DNA of 64,000 nt from NCBI RefSeq assembly GCF_000237925.1, contig NC_031496.1, positions 28,947,510 through 29,011,509 of the forward strand, in the 5' to 3' direction. The position numbers and the translations under genes were made by a program. Below the pieces are notes generated by a model. The model worked only from the letters and a program-made list of their open reading frames with translations, had not been told where the DNA came from and made no database searches. This DNA is from Schistosoma mansoni (lineage: Eukaryota; Platyhelminthes; Trematoda; Strigeidida; Schistosomatidae). The number at the start of each line of letters is the position of its first letter. The stretch's first letter is position 1. Of the stretch, positions 1 to 12,100 are shown one piece after another.

Positions 1-76
1 ATGATTAAACGATATGGTGAGTGATGATGGCCATCATCAGTATTATCAGTTTTAACATAATTATTATCATCCTCAC

Positions 77-115
77 AGGGTGTTAGATCTTGAATAAATG
101 AAGCTGATAATCTAT
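77..115 (-). CDS. Candidate exon 15 (13 codons)
   Basis: The 39 nt candidate reads [12 protein letters not shown] after the split codon, phase 1 to 1, between CATCATTATAG and GTGAGG. Phase and splice sites fit exon 14 and the coding sense is good, but the stretch is too short to be sure. If it is false, the next exon lies left of the window. Confidence 0.4.
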
Positions 116-3100
116 CTATAATGATGAAAATTACAAAATTGATGATTGAATAAACATATCAAGAAAGTTTTCACGAAAAAATCCATAAATTTATCGCACT
201 TAAAAGCCCTTCGTTATGAATAAGTTCATCATACTAGCACAGGTAAGTTATTTTATCAACAAAGTGAAAGTGTTTTTTTAAACAAAGCACGAATTGATTA
301 TATCGTGATGTTATAGTGATTCTTGAGTGATCAAATATTACCATTGTTCGACGCTACATAATTCAATGTATGAAAATCAAACCTTCGTATAATAAAATAC
401 ACTCTTAGTCAAAAAAAGCACAGTGTTTATTTAAATGAGAGTAGTACTTTACTAACATAACATCAACCACTTGAAAATTTTCGACAGATTTACTTGTTTC
501 ACATAGACGTGTACGCTTAATATGAAATTACTCGTTTAATGATATCATGGCAGATAAGATGTGCTTAAAATCTATCGAAACTTCAATGAGGACAGATTTC
601 TTCAATTGTTTAATATCAATTACTAATATTAACAACTATGTAATAAATTAGACGGTCTGATGAGATATCTATTACACATGATATCAGGTTTCTATCCAAT
701 GAAATAAGTAAGACCATGACAAAGTCCAGTGTTTACATCCATAATAAAAAGTTTTCAACATATAATAGATTGTTTCTAATGAAACTGCTTTGAAAAGGAA
801 GTAGAGTTTCAAAGAATAAATTTATTCTATTGCACGCAAGATTTTCTTTGAAAACATGAGTACAGTGTGTCTTTATTTAAACTATCCACGACTAGTAAAT
901 ATGATTGTTAACTTTAAAAGAAATTTCATTCAAATAATTAACTTATTAGAATATTTGTCACATAATACACTACTTTAGAACTGAGAATATAACAAGTAGA
1001 CCCAGTTAATCCGTATTTACAGTTACATAATGATATTTAATATTATACAATATATGTTCTAATGTCTACTCAATTTACTTTATAATCTTATGAAATCCTT
1101 AAAATGAACTTTTCATTAAAGCTGCATCACATGTCGTGATATCTGTACATTATGATTGTGAAAGTTCGAAACGTCAAACAGTGATAAGCTAATCCTTTAT
1201 CGATAAAGAAAAAATAATGGACGTTTTTATTTAATTTTCAAAATTGGTTTTACAACAAAATATGTTTAAATTTATTCAGTGATAAATAAATTTAGCTGTA
1301 ACCTATGGCGTTGCTTAAATTAACCCATGCACTGAAATATACTGGGTGGAAATAACTAAAAATATGTAGAATAGATTAGATTGTCTTCCAATTTAATAAA
1401 GAAAAGTCAGTCAGTCACAACGTAGAACTTCGTAAGTACGTACATCAGTTCGAGTCGCCATACCACATTAGCACAGAGATGCAGTTGTCGATTCAAATCC
1501 AATATTGGTAGAAGTAGTAAGAGTATAAGCATTATGTGGAAGATTAGGATTTGAACATGTTATTCAAGGAGTACAATCCAATGAAATAAATTTGGAAAGA
1601 GAAAAAAGATAGAGACTGAAGAATTCAGAAGATTAGAATTCAGCAGAACATAAAGAGTGGATGCACCTTGGCCATTGCAAACGATAAGACAAAAAAACAA
1701 TGAAGAACATGAAATAGGGTCTCATTGAGTCATAGGTGTATTAAAAATAAAGATAAAATATATCCATTCAATGCTGACAACAAGTTTTCCACCATAGGTC
1801 TAACTGACTTTAGGAACCAAGTTCGATTCATATGAATATTCGTCCCCCATAGAGTTGTGAACATTTACCTAGCACGATGCTTTGAAATGCACCATTGATT
1901 TGTAATTATCAGTGGTAATTGGACTTGAAATTGTCTTTTTACATCTCTAACTATCAACAGTCACTTAAAATCAACGATTTCTTCCAACTCATTTTTGTTT
2001 CTAATGTATACCGCTACTCTAACCACCAAATAAATAAATTATCCGCCTACAACTCGTCTGTTTCCAATTCATATCACAGTTAAATTAAGACTAGAATATA
2101 TTTATAGATATCGATTGGGTTAGAATAAACTACAAAATGTAATACTTATTTTTTTACTAGTGAAGTTAAAAAATCACTCCAAATAAACATTATATAAGAG
2201 ATATTCATATCCGAAGACCTGCATTTCCTTTAAACATGTTTTATTTTGCAGCAGCAAATAAAAAACCGAAGACAGTTAACAGAATTAAAAAGAAAACAAC
2301 AGCTTACTATCTGATAATTCAGAGACATTTGAAGAGCAATAAGATTTAAGATCATCAAGCAAATTGGAAAGCAATTTCACATGAGCTTCAGCAGTTTGCA
2401 ACAGAAGATCAGTACGATGACGCCAATTGCTTGAGTTCACCTGTTTCGAAAGATCTATTGATAAAATGTGAACAAATGGATAGCCGAATCAATGATAAAT
2501 ATTTGATACGAATTGCTATTATTATTATCATTATCATTATTATAGATGAAGTTTGTAATTTTACTGGCTTTGTTGAGATAATCGATCGAAGCTTGTGAAC
2601 TGTAAATTGATATGCCGCTACAAAATGCTACACTCGACTATGAATCGTTTGCTTTAATGATTATAAAGCCTAATTCGTTCAATTAACAAACAGCACGTAT
2701 AACTGTGATGTATACTACTTATATCTGTCGACATAAGGAATGTGTAGCACCAACTAGAAGTGGAAAACCTGGCAGTAGAAGGCTGTGAGTGTTGACTTGG
2801 AGAAAACAGGAATGGAATTAGGAAGGAATCGTGAATCGGAAGAATCATGCAGAATATGAAAGACAAATTAAGTATTTATTGAATGGTTCTCATATTTTAC
2901 CAAGATTTCCTGTAATACGTTGGTTTTCCCAACCTGTGTTCATTACATAATTAGATTAGTAAACGGTTAAAAAAAGACAATTGTCTAGTTCTCCATTTAG
3001 TTTACATTAATGCTACAACCAATGTATGTTTATGGAAAAATTCTTCAAACTTGTCAAAACAATCATATTATCGTGCTGTCGGTACCAAATGTTTGCATGA

Positions 3101-6100
3101 CTCCAAACCAAAACACTGTCTGCAAGGTAAGTACTCGTATTTAGCACCTATGCATTATTTATTAACGAAATAATCAAAATCATTAATATGTCAGACGGCA
3201 CTAGATTTGAGCCCTATTGAGGGTCATAGAGACAGTTAATAAGTAAAAATATGATCTAAAACATGATTTAAAATGTACACTGTACAGAAAAATGGACCTT
3301 AAAATTCACACATAACATTACTTTAAACATGATAAAATGGTATAAATATAATTAGCTGTTCAGTAAACTAATACCAGTTCAAATAGTCAAAGGCAACTAA
3401 AATTATCCTCACACATATTGAAATTACATATTGGAATTAGTCCATATTACTTGAAATAGAAGTTTTTTTGAAAAGATACTCACTTATAGGAAAATTGTAA
3501 TTCTTATGATTTCATGTGTTCTACTGTCCCCTCTATTTTCCTGAACCAATTATTGGTCTACCGGACTATTTCTTTTAAAGGTAGATTTTGTGAACTCAAA
3601 CGCTTGTTGTCTACGGGCTGTTGTAGACAGTATTTAGCAAGTGAATAATAGTTTGAATACTAAACATAACGACCCTATTTAATATTTTAAATTAACTGAT
3701 ACCGTATGGCTTCACACACCGAGATTAATAAAAAATGAAATTTTGTAGACAATCCCCCAAACTATGTTGTACTAGGAAATGCANNNNNNNNNNNNNNNNN
3801 NNNNNNNNNNNNNNNNNNNNNNNNNNNNNNNNNNNNNNNNNNNNNNNNNNNNNNNNNNNNNNNNNNNNNNNNNNNNNNNNNNNNNNNNNNNNNNNNNNNN
3901 NNNNNNNNNNNNNNNNNNNNNNNNNNNNNNNNNNNNNNNNNNNNNNNNNNNNNNNNNNNNNNNNNNNNNNNNNNNNNNNNNNNAGTATTATTTATTGATG
4001 TGTTATTGAAAATTTCAAAACTTGCATCTAGACTACTTTTTCGATTGAATAAGCCTGATGTAGATGTAGAAAGTATATCATTCGTATCTTGTCCTTGATT
4101 TTTGGAACAGTCATTTTCCTCTATGATACTACTAGAATTCGATTTCATAAATTTCTTTGGTTCTTTATGACTGTATAAAGGTGGTGAGTTCAGTTCTCGT
4201 TCAATATCAGTAAAAAATGGACTTCCGACATCATCCCATGGAAATTCTTCAGCATACATACTTGGTGGCTCATAAGCTTGAGAATCACTGGAATTTGAGT
4301 AGAGTGATGCCTGAAAATACATAAAAAAATAATGCTATAGACAATAAATGACGAAAAATAAGATTGAGTGGTTAAATCATAAAACAGAAAAAGTTTATTC
4401 AAATCTAAATAGAGTTCGGCAGGCAGTAAGGCAGGGTTTATTTTGAGATTATTTTTTTACTGGATACATGAAAAGACAAGTCCTATAGTGATTTTTGGCT
4501 TCGCTAGTCAACTCATTTGCCAGGTAAAAAATAACGTACGTGGATTCGAGCCTGGAACTCAGTTCAATGCCTTAGCCACTAATCGGCCACTCAAGGAATA
4601 AGATTTTTCTCTCAAATATACACAACGTATTAAGTGGAAACAAACTTGTCACATCTATCATACGAGAGCCGACTATGAGCAATCAAATGAAATAGAGCTT
4701 AGAAATTAAGTGTCTAAACTAGAAATTTACAGTTTGATTGCCAACATATAATCTAATAAAGTGATAAACACTTAATGGTAATATCAATTTCGGAAGCATT
4801 TTAATTAGAATAACTTGGATAGGGCAGATTAAAATTATGGTAGGTTAAGGGATTCAGCTACTTGTTAAGGGAACTTTAGAGAAAAACAATCTTCTTTACT
4901 TTATATAAAACAGTTAAAATCAATCCCAACCCAACACAATTTATTGATGAAATTCAAATTCAAATACTCAGATTTAGTTTATACCGTTTTGTGTATCGGT
5001 TCGTGATGCTGTAGTGTGTGTTACTTATGTCGACATAGGTAGCATATAACGCCAATCGAAAATGGAATGTCTGGCAGCAGAAGGTTGAGAAAATCGACGA
5101 GGAAAAAACGGAAACAGAAAGTAATTGGTTTAGAAATGCAGAAACAATGAAGTCTGAGACAATTAATGAATATTTTGAAAATGAAGTATTCATTTCTATT
5201 TTATCAAGTAAGTCTGTAATTATGTGCTGTATGCAATAGATTATCCCGACTTGCGTCCTCGTTCATTACAATGNNNNNNNNNNNNNNNNNNNNNNNNNNN
5301 NNNNNNNNNNNNNNNNNNNNNNNNNNNNNNNNNNNNNNNNNNNNNNNNNNNNNNNNNNNNNNNNNNNNNNNNNNNNNNNNNNNNNNNNNNNNNNNNNNNN
5401 NNNNNNNNNNNNNNNNNNNNNNNNNNNNNNNNNNNNNNNNNNNNNNNNNNNNNNNNNNNNNNNNNNNNNNNNNACCGGACTATTTCTTTTAAAGGTAGAT
5501 TTTGTGAACTCAAACGCTTGTTGTCTACGGGCTGTTGTAGACAGTATTTAGCAAGTGAATAATAGTTTGAATACTAAACATAACGACCCTATTTAATATT
5601 TTAAATTAACTGATACCGTATGGCTTCACACACCGAGATTAATAAAAAATGAAATTTTGTAGACAATCCCCCAAACTATGTTGTACTAGGAAATGCAAAG
5701 CTATACTAATTCTTTTGAGATTCTAACACCAGGTTTCCACAGATACCAGTTTAAAATCCAGATATAAACAAGTATCTTAGTCATTTCTGTGCAAATGCCA
5801 TAATAAATGATTTAAAGAAGATAGTTTAAAGTAGTAGGTGAAAAAAGACAAGACCACATACTTCTTCGTTGTACACTACTATTTCTCTTGACTAAATTGA
5901 TTAAATGTTGTAAATAAGTTTCCGCATGCATAAGCCTTGTTCCAGAATGCTCTAGAATTCCTTTATGAATATCACTGAAATATCGATCATCCAAACGATT
6001 AAGACTAGCATCAAGTGATAAAAATTCACGTTTAACCGATTGTTTTTCTGATTGAAATGAATTAATCTGAGCTTTTCGTTTACGATTGATAATACGTGGA

Positions 6101-9100
6101 ATTGTTTGATATTTTCTTTCATATAATTTACTATGCAATTTGCTATGATGTCTAGTGTAATATGTATAGTTAGAAGAATTAAAATGTTCATTGAAACTAC
6201 TCATAGGATATAAATGATTTTTAATATCTTGAATTTCATGCTGCTAAAGAGAGAAAAAAAACACACAAGATTAACATGACTTGATAGAAAATAAAATCGT
6301 GCTTGTAAACAATTTTAAATTATTAAGGACAAAAATAATAGTTACTAGGGTCAATTAGCACTTAACCATTATACCTTTTAGAATGCATTATAGTTAAGAA
6401 AGATTTGAAAAGTTGAAGAACTCAACAAAATCAGTAAAAGCAATATCAGATAAAATTTCTATTAATTAGAAATGAGAAGAACAGTGTTGTAAAATGACCT
6501 GTTTGGTAATTTCTAGATTTGATTTTTATTCTAAAGTAGTTTTGATTCATTGCAATGAACACACTAACTGTTAACATTATATTATGGAAATTATGAACAA
6601 ATCAATAAGATCGTCCATAGTTACACACATACACAATAACTATCAATTATAAGATGTTACTATGCAGAGACAATGAAAAAAAAGAACATTTTGAACTCAG
6701 ACTTTAAAAGTAACCAAAAACTGTATACAGTCACACGTACTATGTGATAGCACAGAGTGGTATTTATTATCATAGCTTCTACTATTACAAACATAAATTT
6801 AATGTGATTTACCTACATTACAGTCAGTATTCACACAACCAGACAGGTAAACGAATATAAAAAGTATTTCTAGTTATTTGTGATTAAAATTTATCGATAG
6901 CATAGGTTAAATCTAATAATTTAAAAGTAATTTCATTTCTTAACACTGAAACCCTTTACTTCTCATTGAAAAATCCAATAAAATTTAATAGAAATATCTT
7001 ACGTTTGATATGACATCCATTGTATCTATACTTGGTAAATGTTGTGAACCGCCATCAGGACATGTACGCAGACCACGAACAGATGATTCTGGACTGAGTA
7101 AATTATCTGTATGCTCGGCAGACCAACTTTCTGTCCCATGAGTATTATTTATTGATGTGTTATTGAAAATTTCAAAACTTGCATCTAGACTACTTTTTCG
7201 ATTGAATAAGCCTGATGTAGATGTAGAAAGTATATCATTCGTATCTTGTCCTTGATTTTTGGAACAGTCATTTTCCTCTATGATACTACTAGAATTCGAT
7301 TTCATAAATTTCTTTGGTTCTTTATGACTGTATAAAGGTGGTGAGTTCAGTTCTCGTTCAATATCAGTAAAAAATGGACTTCCGACATCATCCCATGGAA
7401 ATTCTTCAGCATACATACTTGGTGGCTCATAAGCTTGAGAATCACTGGGAATTTGAGTAGAGTGATGCCTGAAAATACATAAAAAAATCAATGCTATAGA
7501 CAATAAATGACGAAAAATAAGATTGAGTGGTTAAATCATAAAACAGAAAAAGTTTATTCAAATCTAAATAGAGTTCGGCAGGCAGTAAGGCAGGGTTTAT
7601 TTTGAGATTATTTTTTTACTGGATACATGAAAAGACAAGTCCTATAGTGATTTTTGGCTTCGCTAGTCAACTCATTTGCCAGGTAAAAAATAACGTACGT
7701 GGATTCGAGCCTGGAACTCAGTTCAATGCCTTAGCCACTAATCGGCCACTCAAGGAATAAGATTTTTCTCTCAAATATACACAACGTATTAAGTGGAAAC
7801 AAACTTGTCACATCTATCATACGAGAGCCGACTATGAGCAATCAAATGAAATAGAGCTTAGAAATTAAGTGTCTAAACTAGAAATTTACAGTTTGATTGC
7901 CAACATATAATCTAATAAAGTGATAAACACTTAATGGTAATATCAATTTCGGAAGCATTTTAATTAGAATAACTTGGATAGGGCAGATTAAAATTATGGT
8001 AGGTTAAGGGATTCAGCTACTTGTTAAGGGAACTTTAGAGAAAAACAATCTTCTTTACTTTATATAAAACAGTTAAAATCAATCCCAACCCAACACAATT
8101 TATTGATGAAATTCAAATTCAAATACTCAGATTTAGTTTATACCGTTTTGTGTATCGGTTCGTGATGCTGTAGTGTGTGTTACTTATGTCGACATAGGTA
8201 GCATATAACGCCAATCGAAAATGGAATGTCTGGCAGCAGAAGGTTGAGAAAATCGACGAGGAAAAAACGGAAACAGAAAGTAATTGGTTTAGAAATGCAG
8301 AAACAATGAAGTCTGAGACAATTAATGAATATTTTGAAAATGAAGTATTCATTTCTATTTTATCAAGTAAGTCTGTAATTATGTGCTGTATGCAATAGAT
8401 TATCCCGACTTGCGTCCTCGTTCATTACAATGCTACTTGAAAATTCGAATAGTAATTGATGAAGTGGGGATTCCAACTTAAGATTTAACCATTAAACATT
8501 ATATACTTTGATTACTAATCCTTTGTGTCGCAAAAGCTTACCAAGTTCCGAATTACTACAACTTAAAACATGAGCATAACTCTACTCGATTAGATGACGT
8601 AACTTGTATAATTTAAAACAATTAAAAGAAAACGAACTCACCTGATAATCATCCCAAAAATTTAATAAAGGCTCATGTGAATCCTCCAATGGCGATAAAT
8701 CATTATCATCTTGACAAGTTCTCTTTTCATCTTTTCCATCCAAATCATTCATGAATAAAGAACATGAATCATAAGCATTATTATTTTGATTTTTCTTCAC
8801 TAACAATTGTTTGTTTGTCAAATCGACCAGATTATTATTATTATTATTATTATCATTATCTTCACCAAGTTTGAGATTCGAAACCTCTAAACCAGCTAGC
8901 CAGGATTCAAATCGATTTGGTGAATATCGATTACGAATTAATTCTTCTGCCTTCTCAGCTGCATTTAAATATGTTCTAACCTGCATTCGCCACTGACGTT
9001 GTTCCAATTCACTTGTATTATCAGGTATCGATTTACAGTAATAACTGTGGTTACTAGTTACTTCACAATCTGAATTTGATCCTGAATCAACATGGAACAT

Positions 9101-12100
9101 TTGAGTGTCAACAGAACTATATTGTGAAACAACTGATTTAGTATGACTGAGCATTTCATTAGAGATTTGATTGTACAGATTTAGAGAAATCGAACTCATA
9201 CAATTTCTATTTTTTGATGTCCTTTTAAGACGACTTTTGAAATTTTTTTTATTTCTTAATTTAGTATTTGTATGTTTCACCTTGAATTCTAAAAAGCGAA
9301 TAAAAGACGACTAAACTAGTTAGTTTGATGAGGAATGTCACTCATTTTAGTAAATAATTTAGAGTTAGTTAGTCATAGGTAACATAAAATGTCATTGAAA
9401 TTTATATCGATTCAAGTTATTACATTTTATACATATACATAGAAAGAGAGTGGGGTGAACAAGATTAAAATGAAAACAATGGAAATAAGATTATCAACTT
9501 CAGAAAAAAACAAAGTATGAGTGAACTAGTTAGAAAGTCAGTCAGTCAGTCAGCTACAACGTAGGACCAGGCACATTTATGTATCGTTCCAAGTTGCCAT
9601 ACCCCGTTAGCACAACAAGATGAACACGGGATTCATAGAAATAGTTAATTTAGTAGTGGTAGTATATAAAAGAAAGGTTGTATATAAGGATATAGTATAG
9701 TATTAAATACAATACTAATCGTTCTACCATTTTCTAACAATAGATTAGAAAAGAAACTTTTTATTACACTTATGGACACTATTCTTTATCTCATTGAAAA
9801 TTGTTTAGATTAAGCTTTGATTTAATCAATCAAACATTTCTAGAAACAAACTGTCAAACTGCACAGCTTCGTCATGTATTTCTGTCAAAAGCTACTAACT
9901 GAACTTTATTTAAATTTAATTAAAAAGTTCAACGTCTTGTCAACACTAAAATTCATTAAACTGCTAACATCTTTAAGTAATAACATATCTTTATGCGGTT
10001 TTCAACAACGTAAATAATGGTTTTTAATACCTATAGAGACAGTTAAACTCCTATACAATGGTATATAACTCGCCAAAATAAAGAATTGAATGAATAACCA
10101 TTTATTTACTTTAAAAACAGTCGTTTTTGTTCAATAGTTCAATACATTAAATATGCTAATATATAGAATAATAAAAAAAATTATGACTAAGCAAGTGAAC
10201 CATTGCATGGACGAGTAAATGAGTTAATGATCAAGCGAGTGAGTGAGTGAATGGGTGAACGGCTGAAACTCAACCAGCCAGCACGCACATGACTGATCGA
10301 TTTTTTTTTCTGTTTGTTACTTTGTGAAAAGATAACGATGATGATGATGATCACCATGATTAAGTTGAACCGATTAAAACAAAAGATAAAATAACAATAA
10401 TTTAAATGACCTAACTTCCCTCATTTCTATGAACAAAAGACAAAAAAAGGTAGTAAGAGAGATAGATAAAGAGAGTGAACAGATTAGATTAGACCAATGT
10501 TCTTTTGTGTCTAATATAAGTTACACGCATATTGACAATAAGTATAAATAGCAAAAAAGGCGTATTATTAACCTGGTTGAAAAGAATTGAAAATATTCAG
10601 AAATAGAAAGTATTTCACAAATGTACACAATAGACAGCTTGTCAAAAGGAATATACATACTTACATTTATATTTTTACTCAGATTATTGTGATATAAATG
10701 TGAGTAGAGTGTTCAAATATACTAACAAGACAATGAAATGCTTTCTTAAACAGTGCTTAGTAAAAACGTCTTTGTTATATCAAGTTATTTTCTCAAATTA
10801 TTGTATTCAAAATAGAACAATTGTATTACTAGTCACTACTTAAATATTACCATTATTCAAATAATGCAAATAGTGAAGTATGCATAAAAGTGGAAACATT
10901 TTTACCCGTAAAAGACTAATTTTGAGACGTAATTTTCGATGTCCAAGTAAAATCTGTGACCGTTCGAGTTCAACTGTGTTACATGCGAGACATTAACACA
11001 CCTATTGGACTAGAAAGTGGTTGCACAATAATGCGAATTGATTTATGTTGAAGGTTTATAGACCACTGGATGCCAACTTAATGGTTTAAAGGTCAAACAT
11101 TTATCACGAGATCTGAAAGTCCTGGATTCAATCCTCAATTCGGTTGTAGATGCTCACTGATAAGGAGTTTAACACTATGAAAATGTTTTTTTAACTGATA
11201 TCAGTCTTTGACGTCATCCATTTAAGTCAATGAATCCAAAAAATATCAGCAACATTATCGGTAATCTGTAAATGTATTACACAACACTTGATCAAGTTCG
11301 CCTAGGTGGCTCTACGAACAAATAGTATGTTCATAGATTTCAAATGACATTATAAGTATAAAGTCATTGGAACAGGCAAACACTCAGACAATGAATTCCG
11401 TATGCGAAGAAAATGTTTTTTTGTGAATAAAAATTGTTAATAACAAACGTAACGATGTGCTAGTTCAATAAGATGGTTTTTTGGAACAGAAACCAAGTGA
11501 TTATTATAATGAACAAACGGAGTATGGGTGACCTATAGTCAATATAATTGACATATGTAAACTTGCTTAAACACATTGACAATTTTGCATAAACAATATG
11601 CATGGACGGATATAAAATCCAAGTTATTATTTTAATAATCAAACTTTAATGAACTTTCCCTAAAGTAATTTCTGAAGTAAAACTATTATTTAGCTTACGT
11701 TTTAACTACTTATTCATGTGTTTGATACAGCGATTTTATCTTTTAACACAGTAAGTACCCCTTTTATAAAGCAAATCAGTTCTAAAAAACTAAACAGTGA
11801 CAGCCATTCGATGGAAGAATATACATATCAAGTTAAACATTCATTGAAGCTAACAGGAGAAAAACTTACATAATAATATTACACATCGACCTTATTTTTC
11901 AACATATGTACATTTTATTGTTGATCGAAACAAAAAGTTATCATTATCAATGAATAAATGTTGGTACCAAAATGACAAAATGTCAATCACTGTACAACAA
12001 AAGTTAAAATGGCTTGTTGTTATGTGAACAAATAGCTTTAAAATCCTAACTAGTAGATATTAATACATTTCATGATATAATACACATAACTAGTGATAAG

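Larger units (their letters stand above)
3984..5273. repeat. Stray 1,290 bp contig equal to 7141-8432
   Basis: It is collinear with 7141-8432 over its full length. By eye there are only two differences, both single-base indels (exon 12 near 4292; intron near 4330). It is bounded by gaps on both sides. This pattern suggests an unplaced or alternate-haplotype contig put in by scaffolding. Confidence 0.85.
2455..5861 (-). other. Intron 13 (inflated by scaffolding)
   Basis: It holds one family C repeat, an ATT-type triplet run near 2513-2543, both gaps and the stray contig. Removing the duplicate block (3784-5697) would leave about 1.5 kb of intron. Confidence 0.6.

Noticed and set aside
4990-5193. 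Conserved small protein (identical 77-codon reading at 4960 and 8119)
   Set aside because: The identity comes from the assembly duplicate and the sequence is the family C repeat.
5241-5562. Long open readings across the N gaps
   Set aside because: They are mostly N and have no evidential value.
10195-10260. GAGT/GAAT-rich patch as a satellite
   Set aside because: It is too short and irregular to call more than low-complexity sequence.
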